A stretch of DNA of 64,000 nt from Bemisia tabaci (Eukaryota > Arthropoda > Insecta > Hemiptera > Aleyrodidae): NCBI RefSeq assembly GCF_918797505.1, contig NC_092802.1, forward strand, positions 17,815,883 through 17,879,882. Direction: 5' to 3'. Shown one piece after another: positions 54,098 through 64,000 of the stretch. Under the pieces are notes generated by a model. The model made no database searches and was not told where the DNA came from. It saw only the letters and a list, made by a program, of their open reading frames with translations. The translations under genes and the position numbers were made by a program. The number at the start of each line of letters is the position of its first letter. Positions within the stretch are counted from its first letter, which is position 1.

Positions 54098-54275
54098 CTA
54101 TGCCGGCGCGAAGCGCCGGCTCGGAAGCGAGGAAAGTCCCGTGGGTCCCGCACCAATCGCTAAGCGGACGGGGGGGCGAAGCCCAAATGCCGGGCGTAGC
54201 GCCGGTAGCGGCGCGAAGCGCCGGTACGCGGCGCGAAGCGCCGCGCATAAATTGGCCGGAGGCCAATTTTTTTAT
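54098..54275. repeat. GC-rich stem-loop cluster
   Basis: Series of short hairpins: GCCGGCGCGAAGCGCCGGC, GGCGCGAAGCGCC repeated three times, and TTGGCCGGAGGCCAA. Same style as the cluster at 20277 but different sequence; probably a retroposon tail. Confidence 0.5.
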
Positions 54276-54289
54276 AACTAGTGGACACC

Positions 54290-54335
54290 CCGGTTTGGCA
54301 ACTCTCGAATGTACATACGGCGTTTTTCCTATCAT
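54290..54335. mobile_element. Family E, right end only
   Basis: TTTGGCAACTCTCGAATG then CATACGGCGTTTTTCCTATC. The left part of the element is missing. Confidence 0.65.
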
Positions 54336-54776
54336 AAGAGTCCATGAAAAAATATCGATTCGCCGACGGTGGACTCGGCAGCGGCGGGCCGAAACGGACG
54401 GTGTCATCGACTCCGCGGTCGACCATTAAATCGAGATTAGCGCGCCTGCACCCCGTGCACCGGCAACGTCGCCGGATCTCGCCGAATTTCCCGAAACCCT
54501 GACGCGGAACGCGGCGTCCCGACGCCCGACGGCCACCTGTCAACGTTGGACTGTACCTATGTGGAGCGCGGATGCGACCGCGTGCGACGATGCCGGTTCG
54601 CCGAAACCCTGCATCCGAAATGTGCTTTTCCTCCTGAAGTGCGTGAAATTTGGCAACGCGGTCATGTACTTTTCCGTATCGCACCCGGACTGCGCGGGCG
54701 CTCTCGTTTCTGGGACGCCGCGCGCCGGCGCAGGTGCATTCTTGGTCCTCCGGCCCGGATCGGCGCGTTGCCGTCG
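54336..54776. other. GC-rich island between E fragment and A copy
   Basis: About 440 bp with dense CpG. Long overlapping ORFs on both strands reflect composition. No clear similarity to the islands at 47608 or 58415 beyond GC content. Confidence 0.5.
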
Positions 54777-54862
54777 CACAGTGGAATTAGTTTGCGGAAG
54801 AAGTCGGGCGTGAAATTATTGACTACAATTGCAAATTTTGATGTTTATCTCGTCACTTTAAC

Positions 54863-55632
54863 CAGGGAGTCTGCAAGTCCGGAAATGGCGCTGATTTTCT
54901 AAGGGCGGTCCGGAAGTACTGTGAAATCCGGAATTTTTTTAATTTTATCCCAATTTTGTCGCAATTTCAAATTTCGTCGAATGGAGGTACTGACAAAGTA
55001 CGGAATTTTTCTTTTGGAGTGGGTACTGAATTTCTTGAGAATGTACTGGAAAAGTACTATAAAAGCACAGTAGACTCTAGATTAACCGGATTAATTGGTG
55101 CCGGGCCCGATCCGGATGAAAAAGAAATCCGGATAATAATAGTAAACACAAACACCACCAACCAACACCACAGTATTCTTATTATGTATACATCATGTAC
55201 ATACCAACACGAATTTAAAAGGCTAACGCCAAATTGAACGAATACACGGTGATTGTGAATGGTAGCCGACAACGATAAATTACAATACAGCGATTAAAGC
55301 GCGCAATGCGTGGAGTATTCATGCAGTCTTGTAGCCGCTGACTGCACTGCGTTTGGCGTAATGCGAGAAGTATCCATGCAATCTAGTAGGCGCTAATGCG
55401 TTCCGCGCCGACCTCACTGTTTGGCGCAATGCGTGAAGTATTCCTTCAGCCTTGCAGGCGCCAATATGCCTTGCGACCGCTTCTCCGCGGATCCGCTCAC
55501 TTATCGGAATGCGTACGTAGTTACATGGTTGCAAAATCGATCCGGATAATCCAGAGTCCGGATAATACGAAGCCGGATAATCCAGAGTCTACTGTACTTA
55601 TTTTTGACCAGCCTGTTTTGGTAGACACCCTG
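54863..55632. mobile_element. Family F element, copy 5, itself interrupted
   Basis: CAGGGAGTCTGCAAGTCCGG to GTAGACACCCTG. Split by a pogo/Tigger-like element at 55078-55594; without it the length is about 253 bp, the family norm. Confidence 0.82.
55078..55594. mobile_element. pogo/Tigger-like element inside F
   Basis: 517 bp, CAGTAGACTCTAGATTAACC to GATAATCCAGAGTCTACTG. The F sequence around it shows insertion at a TA (right TA at 55595-55596; left is CA at 55076-55077). CAGTAGACTCT ends with ATCCGG words and a TA target fit the pogo branch of Tc1/mariner. The middle carries three tandem copies of a GCGCAATGCGTGAAGTAT module (55301, 55356, 55424). Confidence 0.82.
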
Positions 55633-55831
55633 ATGAAACTATTGACGAAAATCGCAAATTTTGATGTTTATTTCGTCACATTTTAAATTTCAACGGGTGA
55701 TTCTTGAAGGAAATTTTATGAGAAAACTAATGGAACCAGTTCTAAAATCTGAAAGTTTTGCATGAACGGAGTTGAAAGCTTTAAAGTTTCCAAATTTTGT
55801 CCGACCTCCCCCATCGACGGGTTCCACTGTG

Positions 55832-56080
55832 CATCGCGTCGCGCGGTCGCCCGGTAATGAGCTGCTCCCGGGAATCTAGTCGTGGAGGCCGCGGGAGTTT
55901 CGAATCCGCGTCGTTCCGTGGAAATGCTGCAGGTTCGCCGGATCATCGGGACTTTCCGGGTAGAGTACCTATGTATAGGGAGAGCACGGACGTGTCGGTT
56001 GTTTTGAGGGTAGGTCGTGGACTTTTCAGGGCTCAAAAGATGAGCCACCCTATGAACTCAAATTATCTAGAGGAATTCAT
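55832..56080. other. GC-rich stretch after family A
   Basis: CpG-rich start fading into AT-rich DNA, then the J copy. No gene. Confidence 0.4.
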
Positions 56081-56589
56081 AATGGAGATGTTGCATGTGT
56101 GAGGAATTTGCGATTTGACTACTGGTTTTTATGTAATAGTAGTAGAGAAACACGATGGCGCCCATGGTTTTCTCTGAAATCAATTCCCAAGCTCAAAAAA
56201 AGCTCTCAAGTTAAGGCCAAAATGGAGGGGATATCCCACACTACCCTGAGAGTCCACCTCTACATCAAGACAAACTCTCCATGCAAAGATAGGGAGCAAA
56301 TACATTGACAGGGCTGCCACTTTATTTGGGGACTCCACAACTGAAAACACGGCAACCCTGCTGATGTATTTGCTCCCTATCTTTGCATGGAGAGTTTGTC
56401 TTGATGTAGATGTGGACTCTCAGAATAGCGTGGGATATCCCCTCCATTTTGGCCTCAACTTCAGAGCTTTTTTTTGAGCTTGGGAGTTAATTTCAGAGAA
56501 AACCAGTGGCACCATCGTGTTTCTCGCGAACTTTTATATACGGATCAATAGTCAAATCGCAAATCCCTCACACATGCAACATATCCATT
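56081..56589. mobile_element. Family J fold-back, copy 3
   Basis: AATGGAGATGTTGCATGTGTG to CACATGCAACATATCCATT, 509 bp, with mirrored GGGATATCCC and GATAGGGAGCAAATACATT. Core GGCTGCCACTTTATTTGGGG and CGGCAACCCTG. Confidence 0.88.
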
Positions 56590-58157
56590 GCGATTTTAAC
56601 AACCCGTCATTTGGAGAGCATGTATTCGACTTAGTTTTTGCGTAAATTTACTCATTTTTGCGGACGAATCCACATCGGAAAACATACTTGGCCATCTTGG
56701 ATTGATATTGAACTCTGAAGATTGCCAGTGACACTTTTTTTGTTGGAGATTTGGGTGTCCTAAGGCTTACGAGCTGTATATTTCTACATATGCATACACA
56801 TGCATTTCCGTAAAACTATTTCGGGGTGGGGTGTAGAATGTTAACTAACCAACGACCAATCGATCGTTTGCGAACTGTGGAGGTAGTAAGAAAATTGCGC
56901 AGGACACGGCCTTGAATGGTGGATTAAATTAAATGCATCACGTTTTGATCAAAATGCTCTCTACTTTTGCGTGCACCCTCCGAAGTTGTGGACGCGAGCT
57001 GCCCTGCTCACTTCCAAGTACCTAGCCCACGCATCCTGGATCTCTAATCGCGATTCGCGGGCACTGAGCCGAGAGCGAGACTTTTATACAACTATTTTCA
57101 CTTTCAAAGAGATAAAATTGCATATCCACAAAATGAAGGAGAACGTGAGCAGCTCAGAGATTGCAACACGGAGCAGAAAAGTTGGATAGGGTGGAACAAG
57201 TGACACAACCATTTTGACCTTCAACAAGATAAAATTACATATCCACAGAATGAAAGTTCCACAAAGTACGACAGGAGCATCCAAATAATCGACCGAAATA
57301 GATTTCTGACGCTTGACGCAAACACTAGTTGCGCGAAAGCCGTAGGTAGATCTCAGATTTTGCCTGCAAAATCAAGCGTATGCAACCCGGCCCACAGCGG
57401 AGTTAAAATAGTTGCATGTTGGGTTCGAACCCAATTTCGAATATGCTTCCATGGTTTTGCGCTCCGCGCGTTATTCAATTACCGAGTTCATCTCTTGGAA
57501 AGGCATCTCAGTTGGTATGTATAACCATTTTTTTCGGAATGTATTTTCTCTATTATCAAAGGAGCTTAGAGGAAGCTACGTGGGCTATTCTCGGATGGTT
57601 GGAAATTTCAAAGAAAGTATAATGGAAAATCACGGTATGAATGGGTCAGTTGCGCTGGGCACAGAATCATGTTTTTGGTGCTTGATTCTCGTAGATCAAG
57701 AAGAAGATTAGAAGTAATTGTAGATTAAGAGGATCTTGTAGATAAAGAACGAATGGGAGCTAGCGAAAAGTTAAAATTTGTACTTATTGACGTCACGTAC
57801 GTAAACAAAGCTGGAAACTTCTACAACTGGACACATTCGAAATAACCAAAACCGCTAAACCCGGTAATGCTGAATTTGTTTTCTCTCGAGTCGGTTTCGG
57901 TGTCGTTATTTGGCCTTCGAGCGTGAAATTTTGGTACATTTTCCTGTATCGGATAACGGTTTTCCGAAATTCGGAATTCTCATCACGTCGTAGCCAGTAG
58001 CGTCATGTGATGACGCGGCAAATTGTCGCCAAATTCTCCGGGTCGCCACCACTCGTTTTTCCTCGGTTTACCAGGTAGGTATCAAAGCGAAGCGTCCGAG
58101 AAAATTTTTCACCGTAAATGACGGGAAAAATCAGGGAAATCTCAGGAAATGAGAATA
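56590..58157. other. Unique stretch with a short duplication
   Basis: Mostly unrecognised. At 57090-57255 a block containing GATAAAATTGCATATCCACA is repeated after about 114 bp as GATAAAATTACATATCCACA. TTGGGTTCGAACCCAA (57419-57434) is a 16-bp palindrome. No credible exon. Confidence 0.4.
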
Positions 58158-58414
58158 TTACCGTGCTAAGGAAAAACGTCGTGTGAACATTCGAGAGTTG
58201 CCAAATTTCTCCCCTTATAATGTGAATTTGTGAGGCAAATAATGAACGTTTTTTCTTGAAATCCTCTGATACTTTGAATGGATCACATTTCGAAGAAGAT
58301 TCTCTAGAAAATCGAACGAAAAATTTTAGGAAGTTTTCCAGGAAATTAGTACTTAACCAAAAGAAATTTGGCAACGCCCACAGGTTCATACGACGTTTTT
58401 CCTTTGCATGGCAG
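58158..58414. mobile_element. Family E MITE, copy 6
   Basis: TTACCGTGCTAAGGAAAAAC to CGTTTTTCCTTTGCATGGCAG, 257 bp. GAACATTCGAGAGTTGCC at left, GCAACGCCCACAGGTTCATA at right. Confidence 0.8.
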
Positions 58415-58866
58415 AATAATCAAGAATCCTAGACCACAGCAGGGTGCAAACTTTTCATCATGCGTCTACCGCTGACGCGGCAACGTCTTGTGCTCCTGGC
58501 GTATCGTTGCCCCCACCGGTCCGCCACCCTCCTCCCCCTGCCCCCTGCACCCCTTCCCCCCTTTCCCCCGGCCGCGGGGGTATCTCTCGGTGGAGTTGGG
58601 CCGCGGAGAAGGCGGCGTATCCGGGAGTCCAGGCTCATGTTCCCGTTCGTTGTCGGGAGGAGTACCCCCCTCCCCCCCTGGGTCCGGCGCGTAGTAGCCC
58701 CTTCTCCGCCGTGCCGGGTCGCATCTTCGGCCCGCGGGCCAGAGGCTGTCCTGTCCGCACCATCGCCGTCTCCTCGGCGGGCACCTGCACCGGCCGAGGA
58801 CGGAGGCGGGTTCTTCGCGGCAACAGACAGTGTTGATGTCCGTGCCGTGGGTGATCCGATCTGACG
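58415..58866. other. GC-rich island between E and A copies
   Basis: 450 bp with pyrimidine-rich and CpG-rich runs. Overlapping ORFs over 130 codons on both strands are due to composition. Confidence 0.5.
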
Positions 58867-59100
58867 CACAGTGGGCCGAGTGAATGAGAGAGGTCGGATA
58901 TGAAATTGTTTCCCTGAAACTGCAAAATTTGATGTTTAATTCGTTACAATTTGAATTGAAAGGGGTGTTACCGAAAGAGAATTCCACGAGGAAACCGATG
59001 GAACCACTTTTGAGACCTTAAAGTTTTGTATGAACGGAGTTAAAAGCGTTTGAAGTTGCAGGATTTTGTCCGACCTCTCTTATTGACTCGATCCACTGTG
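58867..59100 (+). mobile_element. Family A Transib-like element, copy 5
   Basis: Uninterrupted 234-bp copy, CACAGTGG to CCACTGTG. Flanks TGACG and TGAAG match at four of five. Read inward from the right end: heptamer CACAGTG, 24 nt, then ACAAAATCC. Confidence 0.85.
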
Positions 59101-60939
59101 TGAAGGCCCGCGACTCGCAGTTGATGGTACCCAGGTCGGAGAGTTTTAATTGCTGCGACCGGGGTTTCTCCCTTAGATCGGGGGATTTTTCTTTTGACCG
59201 GTTTTTTTTTCGCATGTTGATCGTTTTCCCAAGAGAAATTTCCTGAAATTGGGAGGTGGTTTGATCCAGGGAGTGAACGACCACAGGCATGTCGATGATT
59301 TTGAAGTCAGGTCCCGGAGCTTTTCTTTTAGGGTCAAAGTATGATTCGTAAGTGGAGTCAAGTGCATGGTAGATATTGCATGAAAGACTGAAACTCCTTT
59401 CTGAATTCTCCAAAAGAAAGCGTTCGTATCTCAGATGATCTACCGCCAAACTTAGCGAGTGAAACAATCATCATCTCCTTAATTCACACAGCTTATGCCC
59501 TTGTTCTCCGTCTTAAAGCTCGACATCCATCTCTTTCTTTCGCTACCTCTCTAATCTTATCTTCTTCATTTTGCCCCCACGAGAAGGGTGGTATATTGTA
59601 TCAACCCACCTCATAACCACCCCCTCCCCTCCGCGGCCGCCGCCGTCAGGCAATCGGTGTTGCTGGAAAAGAGTGAGGTATCAGGTGCAATTTATCCCTA
59701 CAAATTCATTCCATGAGTCGCGACCCCAACTTTTTTCGGCGTCAACGACTTAGGAACGAGCAACTAATTAGATCGGGAGGCGCTAATCGACGATTTCAAT
59801 TCGAGAATAAATATTGGGACCCCGACGAAACGGATACCATAAATTACGACCCAAACAAATAACTCTCTTAATCGGATTCCAGGGGCGAAGTTGCCGCTTT
59901 GGTTGGAAACTTACGGATTTCCTGCGTCCGCCTATGATGAAAACTGCGATAACGAGGCAGTTGCGCCTGTTACATCACAGAATCGTATTTTGATGGGACA
60001 CGCCACTTCCCATCTCGGGCCCTGGCATCGGTTTTAAGGTCCGGGCCCCTTGAATGTCAACACCCCCCCCCCCTTCCCCCCACACCTTACCACCAGAAAA
60101 ATAAATTTTAATATCATTAAGATCATCAAGGTTAGAATAAAGATGAAGTAAATACATTCTCAATACATTTAAGGAGGGAAGTTTATTCACGTTCAAACAA
60201 TGATTTATTTACCAAAAATCTTGAAAATAGATTAAAATCTTTAAAGAGGTAAGAATAATTCTGCAGTACCCCAGCGTGTTTTTAAACATTTATTCACCTT
60301 CTGCGAAACTCCTTTGGCCCAAAAATGCAGCCAACCTTCTAGCTCGAAAATGTCACTGCCGATCTTCAGATTCTAGGATCAAACTCAGATGGCTAAGAAT
60401 GTTCATAGATGAGTGTTCTTCCGCAACAATGAGTAGCTTTATGTGAGAACTAAGTGAAATAGGTACGTGCTTCACAAATGACGGGTTGTAAAAATTGTCA
60501 TAATGAATCACTCAGAGAAATTTGAATTCCTAGGTTGACTTTCCTTTTGGGCCTCAAAAGCTCCATGATCTAACCTCAAAATCACTGACATATCTTCACT
60601 CTCCTTGTATAGGCGCTCTACCTGGTTCTAGGTACGGAAAACGTCAGTAAGTGCGCATGGAAAGAGGGTCTCCCGAAGTCCTGAGATTTGCCCTCGCACG
60701 GCACGCCTGCCTGGGCGGCATGGAAAATAAGGCCCCCGGGGCCCCTCGGTGGGGGGGGGGAAGAAATGAGAGGAAAAAGAAGAAGCTGCAAGTTGACAAG
60801 ACTGGTTTGGATGGGTGCCTCGGTTGCCAGCGCTACTGGGAACGAGTTTTTCCCAGCAGAAAATTGAGGCTCGAGATGCAGGAAAAGTGTAAGAGAAAAG
60901 GACAAACCTGATTTCAGGAATTTCTTGGGTGTATAGAGT
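59101..60939. other. Unique stretch, no gene recognised
   Basis: Includes a C-run near 60062-60071 and 60077-60080 and a G-run near 60751-60760. ORFs at 59018-59467 (minus) and 60651-60911 (plus) have no recognised motif. Confidence 0.35.
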
Positions 60940-61115
60940 CAGGGTGTTTAGCATCAAGATTTTCCCGATTCTACCAGGATTTGAGGTCAATCAGGATTTA
61001 ATCCCGATTTCGTCAGGATTTGAGGAAATATCAGTCGTAAAATCAGGATTTGAGAAAAGTCGGCTTCCGATCGGATATTTTTTCTGCTTTCACATACGCT
61101 TTATGCAGAAATTTT
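60940..61115. mobile_element. Family G element, left part
   Basis: CAGGGTGTTTAGCATCAAG followed by words ATTCTACCAGGATTTGAGG, TCGTCAGGATTTGAGG and TTCCGATCGGAT in the same order as the copy at 3626. The right terminus is not found. Confidence 0.65.
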
Positions 61116-61856
61116 AATTTTTCTCCGTTTTCCAAGGGAAAATTTTCAAGAAGTTGAATAGCATTTAAGGGCTCTGTGGTTATCAATCGTACCCTTGTCG
61201 TCCCTCCTACAAGATTCAATTTTTAATCAAAATTTTATTTCAGTTTTGGTCACCAATATTTGAGAAATTCATTCAGGGTACTAATTTATTTTGGAATAGG
61301 TTTTTCTCGTATGTTAACCGTAAACTAAATATGCGTAAAATATAAATGCATCCTCTGACTTTTTGGCGCGGTACGCGGCGCGCGGCGCATGAGTGAGTTG
61401 ATGGGAAGTTTGGCAAACTCTCCAGTTACTGACTTGCTTCTCAACACCCGAAGGATCCGAGTAAAAGTTGCAGTTTCACATTTATAAGCGCCCGACCTTG
61501 GGTTTTGCATAAATCGTCGGCGTCTTTTTTTTCCTCTCCTTTTTTTTTTCTTTTTTTTTTCTTTTACGCTATCCTCTATTCTCTCGCCGGAATATTCAGC
61601 CACGCTCCCGACGGTATTGTTCAAGGTCTCGGGCGCTGAGATCTGTCGCTGTAATTTCCGCGCGCGCGCGCGCGCGCGCGGAGGGTGGGTGGGGGGGGGG
61701 GGGCTGGATGTCCTCAAGATTTCGAAAACTCGTCTGCTGGTGGAGCCGTGAGATCAAGCGGTCATCGGCTCAGACAGCAGGAAACAAGCGGCGGCGTTAA
61801 TCCCGACGGATTATCCCACCGATCATCACGTGCAGCTCCGAATCGCCAGTACTGCT
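61116..61856. other. Unique stretch with a Z-DNA and G-run tract
   Basis: No gene. Contains (CG)11 at 61659-61680, GGGTGGGT, and a 13-base G-run at 61691-61703. Confidence 0.5.
61659..61703 (+). repeat. (CG)n next to G-run
   Basis: 22 bp of alternating CG, then GAGGGTGGGT, then 13 G. The first part favours Z-DNA, the second quadruplex or triplex. Confidence 0.9.
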
Positions 61857-62108
61857 TCGTCGTGCTAAGGAAAAACGCCGTATGAACCTTCAGGCTTTGC
61901 CAAATATCCTATTAGAAAACTAGAATTTCCTTGTAAACATGTGAATAATTTCTTTCTGATTTTTTACCTATTATTGTTCGCAATTTCACGTAGAGTATCT
62001 GAAAATTTCAAGGACATATATTCATAATTTTTTTCAGAAATTAATATTTTATCGTAGGAAATTTGGCAACTCTCGAATGATCATATGGCGTTCTTCCTCA
62101 GCACAGCA
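61857..62108. mobile_element. Family E MITE, copy 7
   Basis: CGTGCTAAGGAAAAACGCCG to CGTTCTTCCTCAGCACAGCAG, with GGCAACTCTCGAATGATCAT at right. Confidence 0.77.
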
Positions 62109-62269
62109 GTGCTGGTGTTGGGGGCCCCTTACAATGATACTATAATTTTTTTCTCGGGAAAATTGGTATTTTTCATGTGGAATCATACATTACGCTGGCT
62201 TATGGCCTCCCCTCCGCCTCCAGGGGTGCAGAAATGGGGTTCTTCTTTAATTAATAAGCGAAAAATAAC

Positions 62270-62785
62270 GGAAAATTTGATATCACGAGGAAAAATCAGG
62301 AAAATCGGTCACTGATTAAGAAATTTTGATCGCTTCAAGCTTTTTTTAATTATTTGATCCATTCCACTAAATGTGTTGATTTTTCTAATCAAACAGTGAC
62401 AGTTCATCAGGGGAGAAAATCAGGCCATTTTATTTGAAAGAGCAGGAAAATATTAGGAAAATCTCATTTAAAATAGTTGACACCCTCAGAAAGTTCATTA
62501 TAGTTTTTTTCATTTAAGAGAAGTCAATAAAATCGTTGTTTCCTGGACGAAGGAACGTGCCTCCATTCTAAGGTTGCCAAATTGACTCAAACAATTCATT
62601 TTTCCACAAAAATGTACCCGGGCAATTTTTGTCCAAAATTTTTTTGATTTGTGCACGAGCTAAGAAGAGAATTCGGTGAAATTCGTAGTCAGAAACGCCC
62701 AAAATTCTCCCGCAACACGATGCAATTCGCGAGTGGAAATTTGGCAACATTCAAATTTAGTTACGTCTTTTCGTGGGGGAAATGC
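62270..62785. mobile_element. Degenerate G-like and E-like remnants
   Basis: 62270-62490 has GGAAAAATCAGGAAAATCGG words and ends GTTGACACCCTC, G-like. 62574-62785 has GGTTGCCAAATTG at left and GGAAATTTGGCAACATTC at right, E- or D-like. Boundaries uncertain. Confidence 0.35.
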
Positions 62786-63080
62786 GGAAATGCCAGATGA
62801 TCTCTGAATTCGACCGATCTCGCAACACCGATACCCTGTATTAACCCGTAGCGGGGTCAATAATTTTCGAGAGCCAGGAGGCCCGCGCGCAACAACCCAC
62901 CCCCCCCCCCCCCCCCCCTCGGACCGGAACGTGGCAACAGGGGGAGGTGCAGCGGAGTGCGCGCGGGGGGGCGGGAGAAGGGGGTTGATTTTCTCGACTA
63001 GGTCGCTGCGTTGGGGATGAGGGTGTCGTCGACTCGGGGTAGGGTTTGGATCCCGCGGGCGGCCGGGAGGGGGGACAACG
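62786..63080. other. GC-rich island before A copy
   Basis: CpG-rich with a C-run (about 62899-62918) and G-runs. Overlapping ORFs on the minus strand are due to composition. Confidence 0.5.
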
Positions 63081-63165
63081 CACAGTGGATCGAGTCGATG
63101 GGGGTAGTCGGACAAAATTTTGAAACTTTATAAGCTCAAAACTCAAGTATTAAAAAATGTAGAGG

Positions 63166-63445
63166 CAGGGTGTCTACAAGTCCGGAAATAGTACTGATTT
63201 TTTAAGGACGGTCCGGAAGAACTAAAATAGTGCGGATATTCCACAAGAAGGTCCGGATTTTTTTTTAATTTTTTGTCATTTTTGTCGCAATTTCAAATTT
63301 TTGAAATTTTTCGAATTTCATCAAATGGAGGTACTGAAAAATTACTGAATTTTGCTGTGAGGAGGTACTGAATTTCTTGAGAATGTACCGAAAAAGTACT
63401 GTAAAAGTACTTATTTTTGGCCAGCCTGTTTTAGTAGACACCCTG
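63166..63445. mobile_element. Family F element, copy 6, inside A
   Basis: CAGGGTGTCTACAAGTCCGG to GTAGACACCCTG, 280 bp. GAGG borders both sides (63162-63165 and 63446-63449), a possible 4-bp duplication. Confidence 0.82.
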
Positions 63446-63530
63446 GAGGTCTCTAAAGCGGTACCAATGGTTTCCTCGTAAAATTTACTTGCAGCCCTCA
63501 AATTTTTAAATCTTACGAAATGAACATTTA

Positions 63531-64000
63531 CAGGTTGTCTACCGGTCCCCAAAAGTCCCGTATGTCCCCGATTATCCCTGATTTTGGAAGCGTGTCCCCG
63601 ATATCCCCGGAAGTCCCCAATTTTCTTGTTCAGGTCCTCTAAAAATTACAAAAACGCACCTAAAACCGGCATTCTCAAATTTTCCCGCCAGCCTCGGCGT
63701 CGCGATATAACCAGGAATAAAAAAACTGAAGTTTCTTGGTTTTTCGTCTGTTTGTTCAACATGACTTGTAAAATTAGACGTGTAAAATACGCCTTTTAAT
63801 GCTCTATAACTAGCTCCCTTTCTCTTACTATTTCGGGGGGAAAAGCCCCCAATTTTCTTGGAAAAAACTTCCCTTAAAGTCCATAAAAGTCCCCAATTTT
63901 GGTTTATCACAACATCCCCTTCTTTTACTATTTTGGGAAAAAAGTCCTAGATTTTCTTGAAAAAGCCCCCCGAAATGTCCCCGAAAGTCCCCAATTTTGG
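63531..64000. mobile_element. Family AA element, left part
   Basis: CAGGTTGTCTACCGGTCCCC followed by repeated words AAGTCCCCGA, TGTCCCCGAT and CCCCAATTTTGG in both halves. Runs to the edge of the window. Confidence 0.65.

Larger units (their letters stand above)
54777..55831 (+). mobile_element. Family A Transib-like element, copy 4, interrupted
   Basis: CACAGTGG (54777) to CCACTGTG (ending 55831). Flanks CGTCG and CATCG match at four of five positions, the difference being the C-to-T type expected of a decayed CpG. An F element (54863-55632) is inserted. About 50 bp of A sequence is present on both sides of F (54811-54862 and 55634-55685), so the insertion was accompanied by a duplication. 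Confidence 0.8.
63081..64000 (-). mobile_element. Family A Transib-like element, copy 6, interrupted and cut by window end
   Basis: Left end CACAGTGG after CAACG, then 24 nt and ACAAAATTT. Interrupted by F (63166-63445) and by an AA element from 63531. The far end is not in the window. Confidence 0.7.

Noticed and set aside
57395..57434. tRNA T-arm-like GGGTTCGAACCC
   Set aside because: No acceptor stem, D-arm or anticodon arm at the right distance upstream; it is simply a 16-bp palindrome.
57412..57711. Overlapping ORFs of 99 and 68 codons with a GTATGT donor-like site
   Set aside because: No acceptor with matching phase, no recognised motif, and two frames compete equally.
58429..58987. 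Five overlapping ORFs over 95 codons on both strands
   Set aside because: Same GC-island effect; no splice logic, no motif, and they cross the family A terminus.

Overview
The window is eukaryotic nuclear DNA, most likely from an arthropod. The evidence is spliced genes with GT-AG introns of 1 to 6 kb, AT-rich unique sequence, and very dense short DNA transposons. A hemipteran-like insect is plausible, but species is a guess from repeat style only. No bacterial operon, rRNA, CRISPR array or intact autonomous transposase was seen.

Two host loci are supported. The first is an ARID5B-type chromatin regulator on the + strand. Seven exons between 8992 and 22596 join in frame to 727 residues plus stop; the N-terminal exons lie upstream of the window or were not found. 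The ARID DNA-binding domain is split over exons 4-6, and the last intron appears to be GC-AG. A 3' UTR or intergenic stretch of AT-rich unique DNA follows, with candidate poly(A) signals at 24308 and 27523. The second locus is a + strand gene of unknown identity: one proline/glycine-rich exon at 40008-40599, a possible short first coding exon at 34443-34479, and a GC-richer candidate promoter region at 33000-34440.

The rest is dominated by non-autonomous DNA transposons. I named the families by letter. A: Transib-like, ends CACAGTG with 5-bp CGNCG duplications. B, C, D, R and the GCGAAG element: hAT-like with 8-bp duplications. E: long terminal inverted repeats with the CATACGGCG motif. F, G, H and AA: CAGG-type termini followed by short repeated words. 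J, K and I: large fold-backs. L: subterminal-repeat element. One pogo/Tigger-like element is also present. From about 40.6 kb to the right end they are nested in one another, and several A and E copies border GC-rich islands of 300 to 450 bp.

The strongest unusual signal is family A. Its ends look like V(D)J recombination signals (heptamer, 24-nt spacer, A-rich nonamer), it targets CGNCG, and at the left end four copies stand head to tail with the same 5-nt CGGCG at every junction. A second strong signal is a nearly perfect inverted repeat of about 775 bp inside an ARID5 intron, which would fold into a long dsRNA hairpin in the pre-mRNA.
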